From Marinicauda salina (GTDB lineage Bacteria; Pseudomonadota; Alphaproteobacteria; Caulobacterales; Maricaulaceae), in contig NZ_QEXV01000001.1 in assembly GCF_003122085.1 (NCBI RefSeq), forward strand, positions 124,001-188,000: a DNA stretch of 64,000 bases. The letters are read 5' to 3'. Positions 46,005 through 54,140 of this stretch are shown here, one piece after another. The stretch's first letter is position 1. Each line of letters begins with the position of its first letter. The notes beneath the pieces are model-generated. The model was not told the origin of the DNA, searched no databases, and saw only the letters and a list, made by a program, of their open reading frames with translations. Both the position numbers and the translations under genes were made by a program.

Positions 46005-46451
46005 ATGCGCCGCCTCGCCGTCACCGCCCTTACGCTCGTCCTCGCCGCCTGCGCGGGGGACGCGGCGTTGAACCCGCTGCCCGATCCGCGCGAGCGCGGC
46101 CCTTTCCGGGTGACCTCCGACATGCCGCTGCCGCCCAATGTCGAGCGGACGGCATCAGGCGAGGGCTGCCGGGGCGGCGAGCTGCGCGCGGCCTCGGCGA
46201 GCCTGCCCGACTATCCCGCCCGCGGCTGGGCGCGCGGGCTGCAGGGCTGGTCGATCGTCGAGTTCGACGTGCTGGCCTCCGGCGCGGTGGAGAATGTCCG
46301 CATCGCCGAGGGCGTGCCCGGCGGCAGCTTCGATCGCGAGGCCCTCCGCGCAGTGCGCGACTGGCGCTTCCAGCCGCTCGACGAAGGCGCGCATCTCACC
46401 GGCTGCGTGGTGATGTTCGAGTTCAAGATGGGAAACGTCACCATTCGCTGA
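46005..46451 (+). CDS. Lipoprotein with TonB-C-like domain, paralogue 1
   Basis: 148-residue predicted lipoprotein: MRRLAVTALTLVLAAC gives lipidated Cys16. The mature part resembles the C-terminal domain of TonB energy transducers: LPDYPARGWARGLQGW, then VEFDVLASGAVENVRIAEG and REALRAVRDWRFQP. No membrane-spanning TonB N-terminus or proline-rich linker exists, so it is unlikely to energise receptors. Two cysteines (GEGCRGGE and LTGCVVMFEF) recur in the two neighbouring paralogues. The start at 46005 is chosen for its signal peptide; an upstream start at 45948 adds an unlikely Arg-rich extension. Confidence 0.75.
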   Translation: MRRLAVTALTLVLAACAGDAALNPLPDPRERGPFRVTSDMPLPPNVERTASGEGCRGGELRAASASLPDYPARGWARGLQGWSIVEFDVLASGAVENVRIAEGVPGGSFDREALRAVRDWRFQPLDEGAHLTGCVVMFEFKMGNVTIR

Positions 46452-46536
46452 GGCGAGCCCGGAAGCCGGCGGGCTTGGCGCCGGCGCATCGGACATTACA
46501 GATTGTCTCCGTCGGCCAACGAGGGGGGCGTTCGGC

Positions 46537-46980
46537 ATGCATGCGGCCTTTGTTTCCACGACAGCGGGTTTCGCCGGGTTTCTCTGGTGGGCGCTCGCAT
46601 CGTTTCTTGGCGCGGTGTTTCCTCCCGAACCGGTTCCCGAGAAACCCGAGGACCGGGTGCTGGAGGAGCGGATGGCCGAGCTTGGCTGGTCCGGCGCCCC
46701 GGAGGCCTGGTGCCCCGAGGAGGACCGGCCGGAGCGAACCCGCCTGGAGATACCGGATTATCCGCTTTGGCACGAGCTGCGCGGGCAGGAAGGCTGGGCC
46801 TATATCGGCTATGACATCGCCGCGTCGGGACAGGTTCGCAACGTCAAGATCATCGCCGCCGCGCCGGACCCACGTTTCGGGGACGCGGCCGCCCGCGCGG
46901 TTGAGCAATGGGCGTTCGCAGCCGGCGAGCAGGCGGCGACGGGCTGCAGGATCGAGTTCCCCTTCTACATTGGAGACTAG
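46537..46980 (+). CDS. Secreted TonB-C-like protein, paralogue 2
   Basis: 147-residue protein with an N-terminal hydrophobic segment (AGFAGFLWWALASFLGAVF) acting as signal or anchor, without a lipobox. The domain is IPDYPLWHELRGQEGWAYIG, IAASGQVRNVKIIAAAPD, ARAVEQWAF, matching the layout of paralogue 1. Cysteines occur in EAWCPEED and ATGCRIEFPF, the same two positions as in the other copies. GAGGGGGG eight bases before the ATG supports the start. It lies 85 bases after paralogue 1 on the same strand. Function unknown. Confidence 0.72.
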   Translation: MHAAFVSTTAGFAGFLWWALASFLGAVFPPEPVPEKPEDRVLEERMAELGWSGAPEAWCPEEDRPERTRLEIPDYPLWHELRGQEGWAYIGYDIAASGQVRNVKIIAAAPDPRFGDAAARAVEQWAFAAGEQAATGCRIEFPFYIGD

Positions 46981-47019
46981 CGCCACGGACGGCGGCGCGG
47001 GGCCCCGCATCCCGGACGC

Positions 47020-47076
47020 GCCGGCGCCTGCGCGGTGATGTTCGAGTTCAAGTTGGACGACGTCGCCAGCCGGTGA
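47020..47076 (+). pseudogene. C-terminal remnant of a fourth TonB-C-like paralogue
   Basis: In the gap after paralogue 2 a short frame reads GACAVMFEFKLDDVASR and stops at 47076. This aligns with the C-terminus GCVVMFEFKMGNVTIR of paralogue 1, including its Cys, stop codon and the following bases TGAGGCG. Nothing upstream in this frame is TonB-like, so only the 3' tip survives, presumably from a tandem duplication later disrupted. Confidence 0.6.
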
Positions 47077-47091
47077 GGCGGGGACTCGGCC

Positions 47092-47535
47092 TCAACTGGC
47101 GGCGTCCATCCAGGCGAAATCGAACCGGATCTCGCAGCCCTGGGCGAATCGCGGCGCGGCGTCGCCGACAGGCTCGAAGCGCCAGGTCGCGATGGCTTCG
47201 GCCGCGGCCAGGATCGCGCTTTGCGTCGCGCCGTGCTGGAGATAGGCGGCGGGCTCCAGGAAGCGGATGTTCGCCGTGCGGCCGTCGGTGCGGATGTCGT
47301 AGCCGAACTCGAGGCTGCGGAGATCGCCGTCCGACTGCGCCATGAACAGGAACATGCCGAGGTCTTCGGGGTAATCCGGCGTGTCGCCCTCGACGCGCTC
47401 CCAGTCGGCCGCCGCACACGCCGCCGCGTCCGGCGGCGGCTCGACCGGGTTCATCACCCCGCCGAAATCGACCCTGTCGGACGCGCACCCGGCGAGCGGC
47501 GCGAGCACGGCCAGCGCGGCCAGAACATGCTTCAT
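47092..47535 (-). CDS. Lipoprotein with TonB-C-like domain, paralogue 3
   Basis: 147-residue predicted lipoprotein: MKHVLAALAVLAPLAGC gives lipidated Cys17. The domain has TPDYPEDLGMFLFMA, LEFGYDIRTDGRTANIRFLE and AAEAIATWRFEP, more diverged than the plus-strand copies but with the same order of elements and the same Cys pair (DAAACAAADW and AQGCEIRFDF). AAGGGGGGA just before the ATG supports the start. It is convergent with paralogues 1 and 2. Function unknown. Confidence 0.72.
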   Translation of the reverse strand: MKHVLAALAVLAPLAGCASDRVDFGGVMNPVEPPPDAAACAAADWERVEGDTPDYPEDLGMFLFMAQSDGDLRSLEFGYDIRTDGRTANIRFLEPAAYLQHGATQSAILAAAEAIATWRFEPVGDAAPRFAQGCEIRFDFAWMDAAS

Positions 47536-47658
47536 GGAGTCCCCCCTTCCAAAGACACCCGGACATACCGCATCGTGAGCATCCGGCGCAATCTTGACGC
47601 GTTCCGGCGCGCCCCGCCCTGCGGCTGACGCATCACCCGCCTACCCCCGTCGCCACGC

Positions 47659-47695
47659 GATTCACCTTCCGTTAAACTTGTGATTCGCGGGATTC
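47659..47695 (+). promoter_or_regulatory. Three GANTC sites upstream of divL
   Basis: GATTC occurs at 47659-47663, 47682-47686 and 47691-47695, with a GTTAAAC half-site-like sequence at 47671-47677, 47-83 bases before the divL start. GANTC is the CcrM methylation site of alphaproteobacteria, and GTTAA-type sequences occur in CtrA sites. Three sites in 37 bases of GC-rich DNA is an enrichment that suggests cell-cycle-linked control. Confidence 0.55.
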
Positions 47696-47741
47696 GCGCC
47701 TCGTTTCGACGCGCGGCCCCGCGCGGGAAGGGGCGTCCTCG

Positions 47742-50222
47742 ATGATGGCAGCAGGCGAGCCGGTACAGCTGGCGACACTGATCGTCACAGGCGGCGCGGT
47801 GGCGTTCGCGCTGGCCACCTCGGCGTGGGCGTTCCGCCTGACCACGGGGGCGCGCAAGGCCCGCGCGGCGTGGCGCCGGCGGCTGTCGTCGCTGGAGGAC
47901 CGGCTGGCGCGCACCGAGAGCGTGTTCAGCGCCCATCCCGGCCTGGTGCTGGTCTGGGAGGCGCCGCCCGATCCCGACGCCGAGGGCTGGTCGGCGCCGA
48001 AGGTGTTCGGCTCCGCGCCGGCGCTGGCCGCCATGGTCGAGTTCGCCGACATCCGTCCCGACGTCGTCGACGCCGACCCGGCTGCGGAGCTCCTCGACGG
48101 GCTGGCCGACTACGAGGCGCGCTCGGCGTCGGGCGACGAGACCACGCTGCGTCAGCGCATGCGCGAGCTGATGATCGACGGCCGGCCCTTCTCGCTGACC
48201 ATCGCGGGACCGTCGGGCCGCTTCATCGAGGCCGACGGCCGCGCGGCGGGAACCCAGATCGTGCTCTGGCTGACCGACGCGACCATCCGCGGCTTCGAGG
48301 AATCCGGCGCGCGCTCGCGCCTGGAGGAGGCCCGCCGCGTGGTGTCCGAGGACCCGGTCGCCTTCCTCGACATGCTGCGCCGGGCGCCGGTTCCGGCCTG
48401 GCGGATGAACGGGGCGGGCCGGCTGGAATGGGTCAATCCCGCCTATGTCGCCGCCGTCGAGGCCGAGAGCGAGGACGCCGTTCTCGATCAGCAGATCCTG
48501 CTCGACGCCGCGATCGGCGAGCAGGCTTCAGCCGCGCTCAAGGCCGGCGAGGCGCAAACCGCCCGCCGCGGCGTGGCGGTCGCCGGCGAGCGCCGCATCT
48601 TCGAGATCGCCGTCTACCCCGTCTCCGGCGGCACGGCCGGCCTCGTCGCCGACGTCACCGAGGGCGAGGAGGCGCGCGCCTCGCTCAAGCGCTTCCGCGA
48701 AGCCCACGACCAGACGCTCAACCACATGGCCGAGGCCACCGCGATCTTCGATCGCTCGCGCCAGCTCGTCTTCTTCAACCGCGCCTTCGCCCGGATGTTC
48801 GATCTCGACGAGGCTTCGCTCAACGAGCGCCCGACCCACGGCGCGCTGCTCGACCGGCTGCGCGAGAAGCGCATGCTGCCCGAGCAGGCCGACTATTCGG
48901 CGTGGCGCGAGGCCGAGCTGGCCCACTACGAGAACCCGCCGGCCAGCGAGACGCCCGACGAGCTGTGGGGCCTGCCCGACGGGCGCACCCTGCGCGTCGC
49001 CCGCCAGCGCCATCCGCTCGGCGGCCTCTTGCTGATCTTCGAGGACATGACCGATCAGCTCTCGCTGCAGGCGCGCTACAACACCCAGCTCAAGGTCCAG
49101 CGCGCCACGCTCGACCGGTTGCACGAGGCGGTCGCGGTGTTCGACACCGACGGCAAGCTCAAGCTGCACAACACGGCGTTCGAGGAGCTGTGGAATCTCG
49201 GCGAGGCCGCGCTCGACGACGCCCCGTTCGAGACCATCGCCGACGCCTGCCACGCGCTGTATCCCGACGCGGAAGCCTGGCGCGATCTCAAGGCGCGCGT
49301 CGCCGATCCCAGCCCGGAATCGCGCAAGGCGGTGACCGGCGAGATTCGACGCGCCGACGGGCGGATCCTGACCTGGCTCACCCGCCCGCTGCCCGACGGC
49401 GCGACGCTGGTCGCCTGGGACGACATCACCGACTCCCGGCGCATCGAGGAGGCGCTGCGCGACCGCGCCGAGGCGCTGGAGGCCTCGGAGCGCATCAAGA
49501 CCGAATTCGTCGAGCATGTGAGCTATCAGCTGCGCACCCCGCTCACCACGATAAACGGCTACGCCGACCTGCTAGCCAGCGGGCTGGCCGGCGAGCTCAA
49601 CGAACGCCAGCTCGAGCATCTGGGCGCGGTGCAGACCGCCTCGACCCAGCTGGAGAAGCTTATCGACGACATTCTCGACATCGCCGCCATCGACGCCGGC
49701 CAGCTCGAGCTCGAGCTCGGCGACGTCAAGCTCGACGCGCTGGCCGCCGACGCCGCCGACCTGATCGCGAGCCGCGCCGAGCACGCCGGGGTCAAGCTCA
49801 GCCAGGAGGCCGACGCCGAGTCCGCGCCGATCCGCGGCGACGCCAAGCGTTTGAAGCAGGTGCTCTACAATCTGCTCACCAACGCGCTCGATCACGCCGA
49901 GCCGGGCGGACATATCGAGATCGGCGCCGAGATCGAGGACGGCGAGGCGCGCCTGTGGGTCGCCGACGACGGGGCGGGGATCGCGCCCGACCGCCAGGCG
50001 AAGATCTTCGAGCGCTTCGAACGCGGCGAGGGCGGCGGCGCCGGGCTGGGTCTGGCGCTGGTCAACGACATCGTCCGCCTGCACGGAGGCTGGGTGGCGC
50101 TGGAGAGCGCGCCGGGCGAGGGCGCGCGCGTGACCTGTCACCTGCCCGTAACGGCCGCCGCCGACAACGCCGCGCCCGAGCTCGAGCTGGGCGGCGAGCG
50201 CCGCGCAGCGGCGGGCGAGTAG
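47742..50222 (+). CDS. divL: DivL-like tyrosine pseudokinase with PAS domains
   Basis: 826-residue homologue of DivL, the sensor-kinase-like protein that reads DivK phosphorylation and controls CckA and thereby CtrA. One N-terminal transmembrane segment (LATLIVTGGAVAFALATSAW) is followed by several PAS-like domains (RMNGAGRLEWVNPAYV; AIFDRSRQLVFFNRAFARMF; AVFDTDGKLKLHNTAF). In the dimerisation helix the H-box reads FVEHVSYQLRTPLT: Tyr595 replaces the phosphorylated His, the defining DivL trait. ATPase motifs are intact (LYNLLTNALDHA, DDGAGIAPD, GAGLGLALVND). A tail of ~20 residues follows. Confidence 0.93.
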   Translation: MMAAGEPVQLATLIVTGGAVAFALATSAWAFRLTTGARKARAAWRRRLSSLEDRLARTESVFSAHPGLVLVWEAPPDPDAEGWSAPKVFGSAPALAAMVEFADIRPDVVDADPAAELLDGLADYEARSASGDETTLRQRMRELMIDGRPFSLTIAGPSGRFIEADGRAAGTQIVLWLTDATIRGFEESGARSRLEEARRVVSEDPVAFLDMLRRAPVPAWRMNGAGRLEWVNPAYVAAVEAESEDAVLDQQILLDAAIGEQASAALKAGEAQTARRGVAVAGERRIFEIAVYPVSGGTAGLVADVTEGEEARASLKRFREAHDQTLNHMAEATAIFDRSRQLVFFNRAFARMFDLDEASLNERPTHGALLDRLREKRMLPEQADYSAWREAELAHYENPPASETPDELWGLPDGRTLRVARQRHPLGGLLLIFEDMTDQLSLQARYNTQLKVQRATLDRLHEAVAVFDTDGKLKLHNTAFEELWNLGEAALDDAPFETIADACHALYPDAEAWRDLKARVADPSPESRKAVTGEIRRADGRILTWLTRPLPDGATLVAWDDITDSRRIEEALRDRAEALEASERIKTEFVEHVSYQLRTPLTTINGYADLLASGLAGELNERQLEHLGAVQTASTQLEKLIDDILDIAAIDAGQLELELGDVKLDALAADAADLIASRAEHAGVKLSQEADAESAPIRGDAKRLKQVLYNLLTNALDHAEPGGHIEIGAEIEDGEARLWVADDGAGIAPDRQAKIFERFERGEGGGAGLGLALVNDIVRLHGGWVALESAPGEGARVTCHLPVTAAADNAAPELELGGERRAAAGE

Positions 50223-50267
50223 TCCGCGGGCTCACGCCGGCGGCCGATCTCGGCTAGAAGACCGGGC

Positions 50268-50660
50268 ATGCGCCAATCCCGCCGAAACCGAAACCGACAG
50301 TCGTCGCAGCGTCGCGAGATCCGGCTGGCCTTCCTGGTCGTGCTCGCGATCGCCAGTTTCATCGCGCTCACCCCGGGCCCGTCGGCGCCGGACAGCCTGT
50401 TCGGACGCGACAAGTTCGATCACCTCGCCGCCTTCGCCGCGCTCGCCGTGCTCGCCAGGGCGGGCTGGCCGCGGCGCACGCGACTGCTCACAGGCGGCCT
50501 GCTCTTCGTCTACGGCATGGGGATCGAGCTCGTTCAGAGCATTCCGCTGGTCGGACGCACCGCCTCGATCGCCGACCTCGCCGCGAACGGGCTCGGCATC
50601 GCGGCCGGTCTCCTGCTCGCGTGGGCCGGCGGCCGGTTTCCGCGAGGGCCGGGCCGGTGA
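50268..50660 (+). CDS. VanZ-like family membrane protein
   Basis: 130-residue small membrane protein of the VanZ-like family (PF04892). After a basic N-terminus come LAFLVVLAIASFIALTPG, the signature DKFDHLAAFAALAVLARAG, LLFVYGMGIELVQS and ASIADLAANGLGIAAGLLLAW. The function of stand-alone members is not known; nothing suggests glycopeptide resistance. It follows divL by 45 bases and its stop overlaps the next start as GTGA. Confidence 0.88.
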   Translation: MRQSRRNRNRQSSQRREIRLAFLVVLAIASFIALTPGPSAPDSLFGRDKFDHLAAFAALAVLARAGWPRRTRLLTGGLLFVYGMGIELVQSIPLVGRTASIADLAANGLGIAAGLLLAWAGGRFPRGPGR

Positions 50661-51463
50661 GCCGGCCGCCGCACGCGCCCTGGCGCGCCGGACCGCCGCG
50701 CTTCGCCGTCGGGCTGAAACCGATCGATCCGGCGGCCTGGCTGACGCCGGACACCGAGGCGCATGTGCTGCAGCAAAAGCGCAGCATTCTGGCTCGGCCG
50801 GAACTCTGCTTTCGCCAGTCACACAAGGCGAATGCTGCGCAGCATGAAGCCGCGCGCCTGGTCGCCTCCGCCGTGGGCGAGCCGCTCGGCGAAGGACCTC
50901 CCCTGCTCGCCGCCGCGGCCCTCGTCTCGGACGATCTCGTCGTGATGGAGGCGGATGAGAACGGCGATTGGCGGGCGACGTCGATCGTGCTCACCGCGCC
51001 GACCTTCTTCACCATCGACCGGGCGTTCGACGCCGGGCTCGAGGCCCTCCACGGCCCGGTCCCGGACGGCGAGCGGCTGGCGCGCCGGATCGGCCGGGTG
51101 TTCGACAACCTGCCCGACGACGCCGTCCTCGAACGCTTCAACTGGACGCTCCAGGCCGGCGGCGAGCGCTTCACGCCCGATGCGGCGCCGCTGCGCGATC
51201 GCGCCCGGGCGGCGCCGTCGGAAATGGCCGCCGACCTCCTCCATGTCCGCGTCGAGCGCCAGACGATCCGCCGCCTTCCGGACACCGACGCCGTGCTGTT
51301 CACGATCCGCGTCTGCCTGGACCCCGTCACGGCGATCGCGGAAGAAGACCGCGCCGTCCTCGCCAAAGCCTGGCGCGGGATCAGCGAGGACGGACGCGCC
51401 TACAAGGGCTGGGACGCGCTCGACCACTTGGCGCAGGCGCAGTTCGCCGCCTGGGGCGTCTAG
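50657..51463 (+). CDS. HODM-type heme-dependent oxidative N-demethylase-like (DUF3445)
   Basis: 268-residue member of the DUF3445/HODM alpha-subunit-like family (PF11927), whose characterised fungal and bacterial relatives demethylate amines oxidatively. Recognisable stretches are RFAVGLKPIDPAAWL at the start, QQKRSILARPELCFRQS, and LHVRVERQTIRRLPDTDAVLFTIRV near the end. The start is GTG at 50657, overlapping the VanZ-like stop (GTGA); an in-frame start at 50621 would lie wholly inside the previous gene. The substrate is unknown. A terminator follows directly. Confidence 0.85.
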   Translation: MSRPPHAPWRAGPPRFAVGLKPIDPAAWLTPDTEAHVLQQKRSILARPELCFRQSHKANAAQHEAARLVASAVGEPLGEGPPLLAAAALVSDDLVVMEADENGDWRATSIVLTAPTFFTIDRAFDAGLEALHGPVPDGERLARRIGRVFDNLPDDAVLERFNWTLQAGGERFTPDAAPLRDRARAAPSEMAADLLHVRVERQTIRRLPDTDAVLFTIRVCLDPVTAIAEEDRAVLAKAWRGISEDGRAYKGWDALDHLAQAQFAAWGV

Positions 51464-51465
51464 AG

Positions 51466-51498
51466 AAAACCCCGCCCGGCGTGCGCCGGACGGGGTTT
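51466..51498. terminator. Terminator after the HODM-like gene
   Basis: Stem AAAACCCCGCCCGGC / GCCGGACGGGGTTT with one C-A mismatch around GTGC, three bases after the stop at 51463. A-rich and T-rich flanks make it usable for the convergent symporter gene as well. Confidence 0.85.
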
Positions 51499-51522
51499 CG
51501 CCGTCATCGATCCGGGACGGCC

Positions 51523-53325
51523 CTAGCGGTCCGGTTCGCCCTCGGGCGCCTCTCCGCCGTCCTCGCCGCCGTCCGCCTCGCCGCTCGCCGACGGGGCGGG
51601 CATGGGCGTGGCGTGTTCGTGGATCTTGTGGTCTCCCTCGTCGCCCGGCCGCGCGCCGTGACGCTTGGCGATGGCGAACACCGTGCCCGACAGCGCCAGC
51701 AGCGCGATCAGGTTCGGCGCGGCCATCATGCCGTTGCCGATCGAGGCGGCCGTCCAGGCGAGATCGTTCGTCCACACCGCGCCGGTGAAGACGACGATGC
51801 CCCAGAAGATCCGGTAGGGCGTGATCACCCAGACGCCGAAGATGAACTCCATGGCGCGTTCGCCGTAGAGCGCCCAGCCCAGGATGGTGGTGAAGGCGAA
51901 CACCATCATGCCGAAGGTCACGATCCACTGGCCGCCCGGGATCGACGCGCCGAAGGCCTGCGCGGTGACGTCGGCGGCCGAGGCGATGCCGGACGCCCAG
52001 ACGCGCTCGGTCTCGGCGACGACGGTGTGGTCGGTCGCCGCAGCGAAGGCGATGTCGGGCACGGCGAAGCCGTTGGCCTGGCAGATCTCGAGTGCGCCGC
52101 GGACGGCGTTGCCGCGTTCGGCGACGTCAGCCGCGCGATCGGCCGGCGTCAGATCGGTCTGCGGCGCGCCGATCTGCAGCGCCTCGTAGCTGAGGCCGCC
52201 CGGAATTTCGCTTTCGGCGAGCCGGCCCTGCTCCCAGCACTGGCCGAGCGCGGCGCGCGCGGGGTTGTAGGTGAAGCTGCCCGCCGCAGTGAGGATCACC
52301 AGCGCGGTGAGCGTGCACACCACCAGCGTGTCGATGAAGGTGCCGAGCATGGCGATCGAGCCCTGCCGGTGCGGATTGCGCGTTTGCGCCGAGGCGTGGG
52401 CGATCGCCGCCGAGCCGAGCCCGGCCTCGTTGGAGAACGAGCCGCGATTGGCGCCTTCGCGGATCGCCGCGGCGAAGGCCGCGCCGAAGAAACCGCCGAC
52501 GGCCGCCGTTCCGGAAAAGGCCTGTGTGAAGATCGAGGCGAAGGCGGTCGGGACATCGCTCGCATTGGCCGACAGAACCCAGACCGCGCCGGCGACATAG
52601 GCCAGCGCCATGAAGGGCACCAGAACCGAGGCGACGCGCGCGATCGACCGGACGCCGCCGAGAATGACCATCATGACGAGCAGGGCGAGCACGACGCCGA
52701 CGACGTATTTCGTCGTCCGCAGCGGCTCGGCGCTGTCGAAGAGCGTGAAGGTCTCGGGCAGTCCGATCGCCGAGAGGTTCAGGTTCGAATCCACCAGCGC
52801 GGCCACCGAGTTCGCCTGCACGAGATTGCCGGTGCCCGGCGCGGCGATCGCGGTGAAGATGGCGAAGGCGAAGGCCAGCCAGATCCAGCGCTTACCCAGC
52901 CCGTTCTTGATGTAGTACATCGGCCCGCCGACATGGACGCCGCGCTTGTCGACCTCGCGATAGGTCACCGCCAGCGCCGCCTCGGCGTATTTCGTGGCCA
53001 TGCCGAACACGGCGGTCATCCACATCCAGAACACCGCGCCGGGCCCGCCGATCGTGATGGCGGTCGCGACGCCGGCGATATTGCCGGTGCCTATGGTCGC
53101 CGACAGCGCGGTGAACAGGGCCGCGACAGGCGAGATCTCGCCCTCGCTTTTGTCTTCGTCCTTGGTGCGGGCGAACATCAGCCCGATCGCCGCGGGCAGC
53201 CGGTAGAGCGGCATGAAGCGCAGGCCGAGCGTGAGATAGAGACCCGTGCCGAACAGCAGCGCGACGAGCACCGGGCTCCAGACCCAGCCGTCGATCTGGT
53301 TCAGAATCTCTTGCAGCTGTTCCAT
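51523..53325 (-). CDS. Sodium:alanine symporter family (AGCS) carrier
   Basis: 600-residue multi-pass transporter importing alanine or glycine with a cation. Family signatures are TALSATIGTGNIAGVATAI near the N-terminus, GGPMYYIKNGLG, GGVRSIARVASVLVP, EGANRGSFSNEAGLGSAAIA and FAFTTILGWALYGE. It is ~120 residues longer than typical members. About 85 extra residues with two Cys (GQCWEQ, LEICQANG) sit between two late transmembrane segments, and an acidic Gly/Glu/Pro tail ends the protein. The start at 53325 (MEQLQEIL) is chosen for GGAGGGG nine bases upstream; 53343 lacks this. Confidence 0.92.
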   Translation of the reverse strand: MEQLQEILNQIDGWVWSPVLVALLFGTGLYLTLGLRFMPLYRLPAAIGLMFARTKDEDKSEGEISPVAALFTALSATIGTGNIAGVATAITIGGPGAVFWMWMTAVFGMATKYAEAALAVTYREVDKRGVHVGGPMYYIKNGLGKRWIWLAFAFAIFTAIAAPGTGNLVQANSVAALVDSNLNLSAIGLPETFTLFDSAEPLRTTKYVVGVVLALLVMMVILGGVRSIARVASVLVPFMALAYVAGAVWVLSANASDVPTAFASIFTQAFSGTAAVGGFFGAAFAAAIREGANRGSFSNEAGLGSAAIAHASAQTRNPHRQGSIAMLGTFIDTLVVCTLTALVILTAAGSFTYNPARAALGQCWEQGRLAESEIPGGLSYEALQIGAPQTDLTPADRAADVAERGNAVRGALEICQANGFAVPDIAFAAATDHTVVAETERVWASGIASAADVTAQAFGASIPGGQWIVTFGMMVFAFTTILGWALYGERAMEFIFGVWVITPYRIFWGIVVFTGAVWTNDLAWTAASIGNGMMAAPNLIALLALSGTVFAIAKRHGARPGDEGDHKIHEHATPMPAPSASGEADGGEDGGEAPEGEPDR

Positions 53326-53491
53326 CGAAACAGGCCCCTCCACGAAAATTGATCGGAAAAACTAGGCGGCCGGCGCGCGGCGGCGCAAGCGATTTCCCCG
53401 GCGGCGCTTCCCCTCGCGCGGCCGCCCCTCGACGTGATCGCGCGGGAGATTAGCGGGCTCGGCTTCAAATGCAAAAACCGGAGGCTGCGGA

Positions 53492-54046
53492 TTACTCCGC
53501 CGGCGCGATGGCGAAAACGCCCCAGGGCCACAGCTCGTCGCCCATGTCCGATAGCGGGCCGTTGTCCCGGCGCGGCCAGACCACCATCAGCGGGCCGAGC
53601 GCGCCGGTGGCCAGCGGCGCGCCGTCGACGCGGATGGCCAGGATCGCGCCGTGCGTCTCGATGAAATCGACCGGTATCTGGGCCTCGTAGCCGTCGAGAC
53701 TGACGATGCGCACCGCCTCGACCTCAAGGTCGGCCGCGTCGAGGACGTCGGCCAGGCGCGGCCCGTCGAAGGTCCGGGTTTCGCCGCCGGCGGGGAAATC
53801 CGTCGTGATCTGCCGCCATGGCAGGCCGACCAGGTCGACCCGGGTGAAGGCGCGGGCGTTGTCGAGCTCGACGCCGTAATTGGCGTAGAGGCCTTCCTCG
53901 CGCGGCACCGGACCGCCCGGGCTTCCCGCTTCGCTCACGACGAGGACGACGGGACCGTCGGCCGAGAGCGAGCGCGCGTCGTCTCCGCCGCAGGCGGCGA
54001 CGGCGAGCAGGACCAGCAGCGATGCGGCGGCGTGAACAAGCCTCAT
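53492..54046 (-). CDS. Lipoprotein with molybdopterin-oxidoreductase-like domain
   Basis: 184-residue predicted lipoprotein (lipobox VAAC, Cys19). The mature part resembles the sulfite-oxidase/oxidoreductase molybdopterin-binding fold in short form: DLVGLPWRQITTDFPAGGE, FDGPRLADVLDAADLE, RIVSLDGYEAQIP and GPLMVVWPRRDN. The cofactor-coordinating Cys of true enzymes is not seen, so it is probably non-catalytic, a pattern known in small exported proteins of unknown role. It lies 94 bases downstream of purH on the same strand. Confidence 0.75.
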   Translation of the reverse strand: MRLVHAAASLLVLLAVAACGGDDARSLSADGPVVLVVSEAGSPGGPVPREEGLYANYGVELDNARAFTRVDLVGLPWRQITTDFPAGGETRTFDGPRLADVLDAADLEVEAVRIVSLDGYEAQIPVDFIETHGAILAIRVDGAPLATGALGPLMVVWPRRDNGPLSDMGDELWPWGVFAIAPAE

Positions 54047-54140
54047 GAACGACTCACCCGGCGAATCCTCGAAAGCCTAGGCGCGAACGACGGCGCGCGC
54101 CAAGCGAAGCCTGCGCGTCATCCCGCGGGCTTGCGGCGGC

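Noticed and set aside
50268-50660. Glycopeptide-resistance determinant (VanZ)
   Set aside because: VanZ-like domains are common in unrelated small membrane proteins; no van genes are present.
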